Under the pieces are notes generated by a model. It was not told the DNA's origin. It searched no databases and saw nothing but the letters and a program-made list of their open reading frames with translations. A DNA stretch of 37,892 nt from Campylobacterales bacterium. Its GTDB lineage: Bacteria > Campylobacterota > Campylobacteria > Campylobacterales > JALSKU01. Each line of letters starts with the position of its first letter. Position 1 is the first letter of the stretch. A program made the position numbers and the translations under genes. Positions 21,802 through 30,999 of the stretch are shown piece by piece. Where the stretch lies: assembly GCA_027065125.1 (NCBI GenBank), contig JAMOOV010000127.1, positions 1 through 37,892 on the forward strand, written 5' to 3'.

Positions 21802-21912
21802 TTTATTATCTCCTATGTTTTTTTAAGTGTCTTACACTTTAGGTTGATATTATACCCTTTTTTCTTTAAAAGGCAATTATGATATACTTTTAAAAAAATA
21901 ATTGGGATTTTT

Positions 21913-23367
21913 ATGGTCATAAAAGATTTTAATTTCAAAAATGAAAACATAAAAATAGATATTCAAAAAGAGATAAATAGTATATTAAATAAATTAACTA
22001 CATACAATCCAAAACAAAATAATCAAAAACTTTTTACAGATATAAAACATATCCTATCATATATAAAACAAAAAGGTGGGATTAAAACTTTACCAAAATT
22101 TCAAAAATTTGATAATTTAATTAAAACTATAAATACCAAGCTAAATAAATATCCAACCGATAAATTTTTACAAAATATAAAAAATGAAATATCATCTATA
22201 CCCAAAAAAGATAGTAATTTTTTTCAAATAAACAAAGATAATGAGCCAATTAAAAATCTCTTCAAATTAGTGGACTTGACAGAAAATTTAATTGAAGCCA
22301 ATAAAGATAACAAAACTATACAACTTTTAAAAGCTCACAAAGATATTCTTAATAAACTCTTGAGCAATCATATAAATAAAAACGAAATGGCAAAAAAAAC
22401 ATATTTAAATTTAGATATAAAAAATAACAAAGAGTTAAAAGATATTTTATCAAATATAAAAAACTTGATAGAAAACATTAAGCAAAAGATTCCTGCCAAT
22501 GCCAAAGATACTCATAAAATATTGTCTCAAATATCCTCCATAATAAAAAACAACACAAAAGAATCAAATCAGATAAAAGTAGAAAGCTTTGAGCAAATCA
22601 TTAAAAAAACGATAAAAAAATCCCAAGGATTAAAGATATCTTTTTATGGAGAAAAACACAATATAAAACATATAGGAAATATAACAAATAACTTAAATAA
22701 AATAGTCAAACTCATACAAGACAATCCGAAGTTAAAATCATTCAAACAAACAATTCAGAATTTTACAAAATCCATAGAGCAAATCAACTTAAAAGACAAT
22801 ATACAAAACTCTGGCATTTTGTATGAATCAAAAATTGCACACAATATAGACGACAAAAACATTTCAAACAATCCTATTGTAAAACAGGATATCAAAGCTA
22901 CTCTACTCGATCTAAAAAATGATATCCATATATTCAAAGACTCAAAAGCTACATCTCTTATAGACAAAACACTCACACAAATAGAATCTTTTCAAACCAA
23001 TTCGCTTATAAGTTCCACATTTATATCATATGTCCCATTTTTGTGGGAAGGGCTAAAAGAGGGTAGCATGCAGTTTGACAAATTAAAAAAAGAGGATAAT
23101 TTTAGCTGTAAGATAGAGTTATCTCTTGAAAAATATGGTGATTTACATATGTTACTTTTGCTAAATCAAAACAGTATTTCAATTGGTATAGAGGCAAAAA
23201 ATACAGAATTTGAAAAAAAAATAAAAAGCAATATAAAAGAGTTAAAAAAAAGGTTAAATGCCATTTCACTAAAATCAAATATATTTTTTGTAAATAGAAA
23301 AAACGACCCTTTTTTAAACAATTCATATGATAATAAAATAGATATAGGAATGGATCTTAAAATATGA
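21913..23367 (+). CDS. Lys/Asn-rich protein with FliK (Flg_hook)-like C-terminus; putative flagellar hook-length control-like protein
   Basis: C-terminal FSCKIELSLEKYGDLHMLLLLNQNSISIGIEAKNTEFEKKIKSNIKELKKRLNAISLKSNIFFV resembles the FliK hook domain pattern; translationally coupled to a FlhB C-terminal-like gene. Confidence 0.55.
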   Translation: MVIKDFNFKNENIKIDIQKEINSILNKLTTYNPKQNNQKLFTDIKHILSYIKQKGGIKTLPKFQKFDNLIKTINTKLNKYPTDKFLQNIKNEISSIPKKDSNFFQINKDNEPIKNLFKLVDLTENLIEANKDNKTIQLLKAHKDILNKLLSNHINKNEMAKKTYLNLDIKNNKELKDILSNIKNLIENIKQKIPANAKDTHKILSQISSIIKNNTKESNQIKVESFEQIIKKTIKKSQGLKISFYGEKHNIKHIGNITNNLNKIVKLIQDNPKLKSFKQTIQNFTKSIEQINLKDNIQNSGILYESKIAHNIDDKNISNNPIVKQDIKATLLDLKNDIHIFKDSKATSLIDKTLTQIESFQTNSLISSTFISYVPFLWEGLKEGSMQFDKLKKEDNFSCKIELSLEKYGDLHMLLLLNQNSISIGIEAKNTEFEKKIKSNIKELKKRLNAISLKSNIFFVNRKNDPFLNNSYDNKIDIGMDLKI

Positions 23368-23618
23368 TTAAAGAGAAAAAAGCCGTAGCATTAAAGTATG
23401 ACAACAAAAGAGATAAAGCCCCCAAAGTTATCGCTAAAGGCAAAGGAGAAGTGGCAAAAAATATTGTCAACATCGCAAAAAAAAGAGGTGTTCCTATCAA
23501 AGAAGATAAAGATTTAGTACAAATGCTTAGTCAAATAGAATTAAATAAAGAAATTCCTCCAAAATTGTATAAAGCAGTTGCTGAAATATTTAGTTTTATA
23601 TATAAATTGACCGGTTAA
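23364..23618 (+). CDS. FlhB C-terminal domain-like protein (FlhX/YscU-type export-switch homologue)
   Basis: KAVALKYDNKRDKAPKVIAKGKGEVAKNIVNIAKKRGVPIKED...NKEIPPKLYKAVAEIFSFIYKL matches FlhB downstream of its NPTH autocleavage site. Confidence 0.9.
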   Translation: MIKEKKAVALKYDNKRDKAPKVIAKGKGEVAKNIVNIAKKRGVPIKEDKDLVQMLSQIELNKEIPPKLYKAVAEIFSFIYKLTG

Positions 23619-23643
23619 AATTATCCTATTTATATGACAATTA

Positions 23644-23973
23644 TTAATAAATAGTTATATTTTCTATCATCTCTATACTGTTTTTCTTAACAATAACAGC
23701 ATCTACACAATAATCCAAATCCATTCTATGTTTCAAAAGATAGTAGTTTATAGTTTTTACAATTTTTTCCACTTTCTTTGGAGTAATTGCATAAACGGGT
23801 TCAAAATTTTTACCACTTTTAACCTCTACAAAATGCAAAATTCTATGTTTCAAAGCGATAATATCAATTTCGCCAAATTTTGAGTAAAAATTTCTTTCAA
23901 CTATACTATAACCATTTTTTTGTAGAAATTTACAAGCTTTATCTTCAGCAACATTTCCAACAATTCTACTCAT
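23644..23973 (-). CDS. yraN: YraN family (UPF0102) endonuclease-like protein
   Basis: AEDKACKFLQKNGYSIVERNFYSKFGEIDIIALKHRILHFVEVKSG: PD-(D/E)xK-like YraN pattern. Confidence 0.92.
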   Translation of the reverse strand: MSRIVGNVAEDKACKFLQKNGYSIVERNFYSKFGEIDIIALKHRILHFVEVKSGKNFEPVYAITPKKVEKIVKTINYYLLKHRMDLDYCVDAVIVKKNSIEMIENITIY

Positions 23974-26047
23974 GTACCAACTCTATATCCACTTTTATAG
24001 ACTTAAATAGAGCAGTTTTTGTTAATTCATCACTATCATTTCCAAAAAGATAGTTTATATGACTTTTTGCATGGTGAAAACTACAAAACATAGTACCTTT
24101 TTTAAGTTTTTTAGTAATTTTATATTTTAAAGGGGTACTTCTCCCATATTTTGAAGAAAGTATTACAAATTTTGCATCTTTAAAAAAATCTTTATCTTTT
24201 ATGCTGACATGTAAAATATCCTCTTTGTGTCTTTTTAATAGTGTCGGGGATTTTGCCGTTTGATTTGCATTGTTGTAGTGGGCTATTACTCTGCCGGTAG
24301 TTAGGTAGTATCTACTTTTTCCCTTTCTTAAAAGCTCTTCAACCATGCCTCTTAAGTAATATTTTCTATATGAAAAGTGTGCTTTTTTATCATCGGTTGC
24401 AAATCCATCCATATGCAAGACAGGAGTGCCATTTTTTTGTTTTATCGGCCACTGCAACCCTCTTTGTTTATTGGATGCCAAAAGCTCATAACTCGCATCA
24501 CCAAATCTATCGCTTGTTTTTCTAAATTCATCCCATATCTCTTTTGATGAATTGTAGTGTTTAAAAAAACCAAACTCTTTTGCTATACCATTTAAAACTT
24601 CCCAATCATCAGGAAGATCATTTTCCACCATAGGAGTTGCAAGTTGCACTCTTCTCTCGGCATTTATATATATACCCTCTTTTTCGTAAGCAGATTTTAC
24701 TCCGTATATGATGTCAGCATATTTTGTAATCTCATTATCAAACAGATCCAAAACTACAAGAAATTCCAACTCTTTAAGAGCCTCTTTTATTTTGTTTTGA
24801 TTTGGGTGGATATGGGCTATATCTTCCCCCATATTTATAATCGCTTTTATCTCTTTTTGCTTCATAGCCTCTATAATGTCAGGAGTTTTCTTGCCCTCTC
24901 TCAATGGAATTTTATAGTCTGGCAAGTAATATGGCAAACAGCCCATATCGCAAACCCCCTGCACATTATTCTGCCCTCTAAGGGGTACAAGACCAGCTCC
25001 TTTTTTTCCAATATTCCCGCTCAATATAGCAAGATTGCAAAGAGCTTCTACTGCATAAGAACCATCAAGCTGTTCAGTCACTCCTAAGCCCCACAATATG
25101 ATAGAACTATTTTTGGCATATTCTCTTGCTATATCTTTTATCATGTCACTTAAGTATTCATACCCTTTAATTTTTTTGAAAAAATCAGGATTTGCATACT
25201 CGTCATTTAAAATAGACTCTTTATACTCTTCAAAACCCACTGTTTTAGTAGCTACAAACTCTTTATCATAAAGCTCTTCACTCAATACAACATAACTCAT
25301 CATGTTAAGAACAAGCAAATTACTCTCAAAAGGCAAAGTACAATCATATGTAGCACTTACACTGATATGGGTTTCTCTTACATCAAATACAGCCACTTTT
25401 TTACCATTTTTTAAAGCATTTGTTACTCTTGTGGCGGCTATAGGATGAGCCTCCGTAGTATTTGAACCTATGACAATAATAAAATCCGCTTTTTCTATGT
25501 CATCAAAAGGATTTGTAGCCGCACCTTCGCCTATCACTCTTCTCATACCCTTAAGACTGGGGGCATGACACACTCTTGCACAATTATCTATATGAGGGCT
25601 AAGCAAAACTTCTCTTATAAATTTTTGAAAAAGATATCCACTTTCGCAATTACTTCTTGCCCCACCGATACCCGCTATCACATCACTTCCGTAAAGATCA
25701 GTAACTCTTTGCAATTTCCATGCTGCTATCTTGTATGATAATTCCAGTGAGGGATATATAAACTCATTATCATATGGAATATCTTTTAATAATTCTTCTC
25801 TTATCTCTTTTGAAAAATATAACTCATTTTTATAGATAAAATTTTTTCTTATCTTGACCTTAGGTAGTCTTTCGGGAGAGTAAACAAAGTTCCAACCCGC
25901 TTTTCCTTTTATACAAAGTTTGCCTCTGCTAATAGTTGTATCTTTTTTTGCATAAATTTTTTCGATATGATTATCTTTTACAACAGCGGTTATTTCACAT
26001 CCTACACCGCAGTAGGTACAGATAGAATCTATCTCTTTTGTATTCAA
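23966..26047 (-). CDS. Molybdopterin oxidoreductase, formate dehydrogenase catalytic subunit-like (Cys-containing, no Tat signal)
   Basis: CTYCGVGC...GKLCIKGKAG (4Fe-4S), NCARVCHAPS (Cys at the active site), VPLRGQNNVQGVCDMG, YYLTTGRVIAHYNNANQT. Confidence 0.82.
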   Translation of the reverse strand: MNTKEIDSICTYCGVGCEITAVVKDNHIEKIYAKKDTTISRGKLCIKGKAGWNFVYSPERLPKVKIRKNFIYKNELYFSKEIREELLKDIPYDNEFIYPSLELSYKIAAWKLQRVTDLYGSDVIAGIGGARSNCESGYLFQKFIREVLLSPHIDNCARVCHAPSLKGMRRVIGEGAATNPFDDIEKADFIIVIGSNTTEAHPIAATRVTNALKNGKKVAVFDVRETHISVSATYDCTLPFESNLLVLNMMSYVVLSEELYDKEFVATKTVGFEEYKESILNDEYANPDFFKKIKGYEYLSDMIKDIAREYAKNSSIILWGLGVTEQLDGSYAVEALCNLAILSGNIGKKGAGLVPLRGQNNVQGVCDMGCLPYYLPDYKIPLREGKKTPDIIEAMKQKEIKAIINMGEDIAHIHPNQNKIKEALKELEFLVVLDLFDNEITKYADIIYGVKSAYEKEGIYINAERRVQLATPMVENDLPDDWEVLNGIAKEFGFFKHYNSSKEIWDEFRKTSDRFGDASYELLASNKQRGLQWPIKQKNGTPVLHMDGFATDDKKAHFSYRKYYLRGMVEELLRKGKSRYYLTTGRVIAHYNNANQTAKSPTLLKRHKEDILHVSIKDKDFFKDAKFVILSSKYGRSTPLKYKITKKLKKGTMFCSFHHAKSHINYLFGNDSDELTKTALFKSIKVDIELVHE

Positions 26048-27306
26048 TCCTCGATCCTAATCATAGATGGCTTATCTTTTACAAAGTGCAATTTTTCAAT
26101 CTTTTCTAAAGCCTCTTTTATCTTTCTTTCTTGACATTTATGTGTAGAAAAAAGGAGACTTGTTCTACCACTATTTTTAGATGATTTTTGCAAAAAACTG
26201 TCTATGGATATATTGTAGTCGGTAAAAATAGAAGAGATTTTACTAAGAACACCAACTTCATCTTCCACACTCATTCTTATATAATACTCAGTTTCTATCA
26301 AATCCGCTTCAACAAGACTTAATTCGTTTGTTATCAACTTTTTAAATCCCAACATAGGAGTACTCTCTCCTCTTGCTATAGATATTATATCAGATACAAC
26401 AGCACTTGCAGTAGCATCTCCACCTGCACCGGCACCATAGTACAAAGTCTCTCCTACAAAATCTCCTACGACACTAACACCGTTCATAACTCCGTCAACT
26501 TTTGCTATCATCTGCTCTTTTTTGATAAGTGCCGGATGAACTCTAAGCTCCACTTTGTTGCCGTCTTTTTTCGCTATGGCAAGAAGTTTTATATTATATC
26601 CGAACTCTTTGGCAAAAAATATATCATCACTATTTATGGCTTCTATACCCTCTATAAGTATATCCTCTGGCTTAGCATCTATACCATATGCTATGGAGGC
26701 AAGGATAAGAAGTTTATGACTTGCATCAAATCCACCAATATCAAAAGTGGGATCCACTTCGGCATATCCAAGCTCTTGAGCCTCTTTTAAAACTTCCGAA
26801 AAACTCACACCCTCATTTATCATCTTTGTAAGCATATAATTACATGTTCCGTTTAAAATACCCTTTATTGAGATTATTTGATTTGCACTCAAGCCTTCTC
26901 TAAGAGATCTAATGATAGGTATCCCTCCTGCTACACTCGCCTCAAATCCAAACCCTTGAGAATTAGCTATCTCTTGTAGTTCATATCTATGATATGCCAA
27001 AAGAGCTTTATTGGCAGTTACAACTGATTTGCCTTTTTTAAGAGCTTTTTTTACTATTTCATAAGCTCTCTCTACCCCACCTATAAGTTCAACTACCATA
27101 TCTATAGAGTCATCTTCCAATACATCATCCGCATTATCGCTTAGTACAATATCCAAATCTTGATGTTTTTGTAAATTTCTTGCAACTCCAATAGCTGGAA
27201 CTATCTCCACTCCTGCTCTTGATCTTATGATGTCTTTATTTTCTTTAAGTATCTTTACAACACTACTTCCAACCGTTCCAAGACCTATTATGCCTATTTT
27301 TAACAT
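26044..27306 (-). CDS. hom: Homoserine dehydrogenase
   Basis: GIIGLGTVGSSVVKIL, VTANKALLA, GILNGTCNYMLTKM, AQELGYAEVDPTFDIGGFDASHKL; C-terminal ACT domain. Confidence 0.98.
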   Translation of the reverse strand: MLKIGIIGLGTVGSSVVKILKENKDIIRSRAGVEIVPAIGVARNLQKHQDLDIVLSDNADDVLEDDSIDMVVELIGGVERAYEIVKKALKKGKSVVTANKALLAYHRYELQEIANSQGFGFEASVAGGIPIIRSLREGLSANQIISIKGILNGTCNYMLTKMINEGVSFSEVLKEAQELGYAEVDPTFDIGGFDASHKLLILASIAYGIDAKPEDILIEGIEAINSDDIFFAKEFGYNIKLLAIAKKDGNKVELRVHPALIKKEQMIAKVDGVMNGVSVVGDFVGETLYYGAGAGGDATASAVVSDIISIARGESTPMLGFKKLITNELSLVEADLIETEYYIRMSVEDEVGVLSKISSIFTDYNISIDSFLQKSSKNSGRTSLLFSTHKCQERKIKEALEKIEKLHFVKDKPSMIRIED

Positions 27307-27320
27307 TTTTTCTCCAAATC

Positions 27321-28529
27321 TTACTTTTTATTTCTTAAATACTGTTTTATATTTCTTGCTGCTTGTCTTATTCGATTGTGATTTTCTATAAGAGCAATTC
27401 TTACATACTCATCCCCATGCTCCCCAAAACCAATCCCGGGACTAACAGCTACTTTTGCCTCTTTTAAAAGCTCTTTTGAAAATTGCATACTACCCATATA
27501 CCTCAATTTTTCAGGGATTCTTGCCCAAACAAACATAGTAGCACTCGGTTTTTCTATCTTCCAACCGGCATTTGCAAAACTTTGAAGTAGCACATCTCTT
27601 CTTCCTTTATATATCTGAGTTATCTCTTTAACACAATCTTGAGGACCATTGAGTGCTACCGTTGAAGCCACTTGGATAGGAGTAAACATGCCATAATCAA
27701 ACCAACTTTTTATCTTTTGGAGTGCGGCTATAAGTTTTGGATTGCCCACTATAAAACCAACTCTCCAACCTGCCATATTGTAACTTTTACTAAGAGTAAA
27801 ACTCTCCACGGCTACATCTTTTGCACCCTCTGCTTCAAAAATAGATGGGGTTTTATATCCATCATATGTCAAATCCGCATAAGCTATATCACTAAGTATA
27901 TAAAATCTCTCTTTTTTAGCTATCTGTACAAGTTTTTCATAAAAATCTTTTTTTACAGTTACCGTGGTGGGGTTGTGAGGAAAGTTTACCACTAAAAACT
28001 TCGGTTTTGGCATAGACTCTTCTATTGCTTTTTTTAAGTTAACAAAAAAATGATCATAATCCAACTCATACTTTTCATTATAAGTAAAATTCATCTTTAC
28101 AACATTTCCACCGGCTATGATAAATGCATGGGTGTGTATAGGATAAGCAGGTTCGGGGACTATGGCGACATCTCCCGGATTTGTTATAGCTTGAACAAGA
28201 TGAACATACCCTTCTTTGCTACCCATAACGGCAACCGCCTCTTTTTCCGGATCAAGCTTTATGCCATATCTTCTTTCGTACCAGTCTGTAATAGCAAGTC
28301 TTAGCTTGTATATACCCTTACTGACAGAGTAACCGTAATTTTTAGGTTTTTGAGCGGCTTCCACAAGTTTTTCAACTATATGAGGAGGGGTAGGACCGTC
28401 CGGATTGCCCATAGAAAAATCTATAATATCCTCTCCTGCTCTTCTTGCCTTCATCTTCATCTCATTTATTTCAGCGAAGACATAGTTTGGAAGTCTATTT
28501 ATGGCATTAAATTGTATTTCGTCAAACAT
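27321..28529 (-). CDS. Class I/II PLP aminotransferase (aspartate/alanine/LL-DAP aminotransferase-like)
   Basis: DFSMGNPDGPTPPHIVEKL, NFPHNPTTVTV, SFTLSKSYNMAGWRVGFIVGN (PLP lysine). Confidence 0.93.
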   Translation of the reverse strand: MFDEIQFNAINRLPNYVFAEINEMKMKARRAGEDIIDFSMGNPDGPTPPHIVEKLVEAAQKPKNYGYSVSKGIYKLRLAITDWYERRYGIKLDPEKEAVAVMGSKEGYVHLVQAITNPGDVAIVPEPAYPIHTHAFIIAGGNVVKMNFTYNEKYELDYDHFFVNLKKAIEESMPKPKFLVVNFPHNPTTVTVKKDFYEKLVQIAKKERFYILSDIAYADLTYDGYKTPSIFEAEGAKDVAVESFTLSKSYNMAGWRVGFIVGNPKLIAALQKIKSWFDYGMFTPIQVASTVALNGPQDCVKEITQIYKGRRDVLLQSFANAGWKIEKPSATMFVWARIPEKLRYMGSMQFSKELLKEAKVAVSPGIGFGEHGDEYVRIALIENHNRIRQAARNIKQYLRNKK

Positions 28530-28538
28530 ATTTTTCCT

Positions 28539-29357
28539 TTATTTGGAACTAATGTACACTTTCAAGCCAGATCTTATATTGCTTAAAGTGTATTTATCAT
28601 CAATCATTATATATTTTGTATTTTTGGGAACATCGGTTTTTAATTTTTTAGCGATATCATCTTTTTCATAGATGGAAAGGATATTTAATCCTCTGTCAAA
28701 AAAGACTACATAGGGATGCCATCTATTTAGAGGTCTGCTTTGCACAAAAAGTTGACTTGCACCGCCCTGAATGCCAAGCCAGTAGGATTTGATAGGTTTT
28801 TTCAAATCATAACTCACATCGCACAATACATCTTTAGCTATCAGTTTTGCATTTTGCATCGAAATGGTATATGTCCAGTCTAAATTTCCATTTTTTACTA
28901 TATCTGTAATTTCACATCCTCTTTTATTTAATTCATTAGAGAGATATACGGGATCGATTAAATTTTCTGTATCCATAACAATAGACCATGTGAAACCATC
29001 CGGATCTTTTATGGCTTTTTTCGTCATATAAAAATTAAATCCTATGGCATTTAATGAACTATTGATAATTTTTAAAAACAAAAGAGTATTTTTTTTGATT
29101 TTAAAAGTTACCAAAACTTTTTTTGGTCTTTTGAAAACAAGATTAATAAAGCCATTATCTCTAAGAACCTTTAATAGCCTAATAGTATCAATCTCTCCAT
29201 TGTTTATATACTTTGCTTTATCGCCTATAATTATATTGATAATTTTTTGCTCTTTATAATATTTTTGAGAACCTATAAAGCTTTTTATCTTATCGTCCAA
29301 GGTATCAGCAAATCCAAAAATAACTATAAGGAAAAAGGATATTACAATTTTTACCAA
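28539..29357 (-). CDS. Conserved hypothetical periplasmic/secreted protein
   Basis: 272 aa with an N-terminal signal peptide (MVKIVISFFLIVIFGFADT); start overlaps the previous gene. Confidence 0.7.
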   Translation of the reverse strand: MVKIVISFFLIVIFGFADTLDDKIKSFIGSQKYYKEQKIINIIIGDKAKYINNGEIDTIRLLKVLRDNGFINLVFKRPKKVLVTFKIKKNTLLFLKIINSSLNAIGFNFYMTKKAIKDPDGFTWSIVMDTENLIDPVYLSNELNKRGCEITDIVKNGNLDWTYTISMQNAKLIAKDVLCDVSYDLKKPIKSYWLGIQGGASQLFVQSRPLNRWHPYVVFFDRGLNILSIYEKDDIAKKLKTDVPKNTKYIMIDDKYTLSNIRSGLKVYISSK

Positions 29358-30298
29358 TATCGACCCTTATTAAGTTCGATAAACTCTTGTTTATTGATTT
29401 GTGTCAAGTTGCCATCTTTAAGATAAAATCTTATCGGATATTTTGAAAAAAATGAAATATTCTTATCTTTATAATAAAGTGTAAATTCTCCATGTCCGGT
29501 AGCAATAAGCATATCAGACTTTACTGCTATTGTTAAATTTTTATCTTGAATATAAGATTTTCTTTTATAATTTTTCATATTTACAATCCCTACCCACAAT
29601 TTACTTTTAGGAGAAAGTATCAAACGATTTTTCATAGGAAAAGTTTTAGTTTCTTCAGAGATATTTTTATCAATTAAAACTTCTTCTTTGCTAACATTAC
29701 TATCCATACTATCCATACTATTTACAGATTTAGAAGAATTTATCTCAATATTTTGAACTTTGGATTTATTTTCATCTTCGTCCAAAGCACTTTGATTATC
29801 ATCAGCAACTATGCTTACATTTTTTTCTATAAAGATATATTTGCTACTGTTGTCTTCATTGGTATTTGTACTATTGATTTCAATTCCTGAAATTTGCTTA
29901 GCTTTTTTTACTATAGGATTTTGGGTACAATTTTTTTCTATAGTTGGAAAAGACAATGGTTTTTTCAAGTAAAAAATTACTGCAATACCCACCAACATAA
30001 GAATCAATATAAAAAAAGCGATATATTTTGAATACTTTTTTTTAGATGGAGGTACTATAAAAAACTCTTTAGTTTTATACTTGTCATGCTCTTTAAGATA
30101 GTTTATTAATTTTTCTCTCTTTTGAGATAAATCAACCTCATACTCTCTTTCAAGAATTTTTATAAAACCAAGACCTTTAGTTTTGCTAAGATTATCAAAA
30201 TCTTCATTTTTGATATATTCCAAATCTTTTATATTAATCATAGTTTTTTTGGATATATCTTTTAAGTCAATTTTATCAAATAATTCAAATTCATCCAT
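29351..30298 (-). CDS. RodZ-like bitopic membrane protein (N-terminal HTH-like, TM, periplasmic domain)
   Basis: LKDISKKTMINIKDLEYIKNEDFDNLSKTKGLGFIKILEREYEVDL resembles the RodZ HTH; TM YIAFFILILMLVGIAVIFYL; periplasmic C-terminus. Likely start MDEFELFD; ORF track extends to 30340. Confidence 0.65.
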   Translation of the reverse strand: MDEFELFDKIDLKDISKKTMINIKDLEYIKNEDFDNLSKTKGLGFIKILEREYEVDLSQKREKLINYLKEHDKYKTKEFFIVPPSKKKYSKYIAFFILILMLVGIAVIFYLKKPLSFPTIEKNCTQNPIVKKAKQISGIEINSTNTNEDNSSKYIFIEKNVSIVADDNQSALDEDENKSKVQNIEINSSKSVNSMDSMDSNVSKEEVLIDKNISEETKTFPMKNRLILSPKSKLWVGIVNMKNYKRKSYIQDKNLTIAVKSDMLIATGHGEFTLYYKDKNISFFSKYPIRFYLKDGNLTQINKQEFIELNKGRYW

Positions 30299-30971
30299 TT
30301 GCAATCCTATCACAAACAATAGCTGCCGCAGCACTAACATTTAAAGAGTCAAATTCTCTTACCATTTTGATACTTATTTTTTTATCCATTTTTAACAAAA
30401 TCTTTTTAGGGATGCCGTTTCCTTCACTTCCTAAAAATATAGCTTTTTTCTTGTCAAACTTACTCTTTGCCAAATCTTCTCCGCCAAAGTCCATACCGTA
30501 TGTCTTAAAGCCGGACATCTTTAGCTCATTAATCAAGTCCAAAGTATTCGGATACATTACAATAGGCATACTCAGCAGTGCACCCGAACTTGATCTAACG
30601 ACTGCTTCAAAATTAAAATGCTTTTGTGAAGTAACAATAACAGCATCCACTCCAAACACATAAGCCGATCTGACTATGGCACCTATATTTCCTATATCTG
30701 TGATATTATATAGTATAAGGATAAAATTTTCATCTTTAACATCGCTAAAAGATGTTAATTCCAAATCCCTAATCTTAAGCAGAAAACCTTGATGATTTCC
30801 ACCCTTTGCCATCGCTTGAGCTTTTTTAAAATCCACTCTAACGATTTTTGCAACATTGGAAAATCTATAAAAAAGTTTTTTATCTATCTCTTTTTGAAGA
30901 TAAACTTCTTCTATCAATTCCGGATATTTTTCCAAAATATAAAAAGAGATTTGCTTACCATATACTATCAT
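30291..30971 (-). CDS. SpoU/TrmH-family RNA 2'-O-ribose methyltransferase
   Basis: NITDIGNIGAIVRSAYVFGVDAVIV, FLGSEGNGIPKKILLKMDKKISIKM, SLNVSAAAAIVCDR: SPOUT knot motifs. Confidence 0.93.
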   Translation of the reverse strand: MIVYGKQISFYILEKYPELIEEVYLQKEIDKKLFYRFSNVAKIVRVDFKKAQAMAKGGNHQGFLLKIRDLELTSFSDVKDENFILILYNITDIGNIGAIVRSAYVFGVDAVIVTSQKHFNFEAVVRSSSGALLSMPIVMYPNTLDLINELKMSGFKTYGMDFGGEDLAKSKFDKKKAIFLGSEGNGIPKKILLKMDKKISIKMVREFDSLNVSAAAAIVCDRIANG

Positions 30972-30999
30972 CTTATGATTTTATCTAAAATATCTTTAA

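Noticed and set aside
24644-25087. 147-aa plus-strand ORF inside the FDH-like gene
   Set aside because: Antisense to a strongly supported molybdopterin enzyme; composition is of shadow-ORF type.
29699-29721. 9-nt tandem repeat (actatccat) in the RodZ-like gene
   Set aside because: Only about 2.5 copies, encodes an in-frame SMDSMDS linker; not a phase-variation tract by itself.
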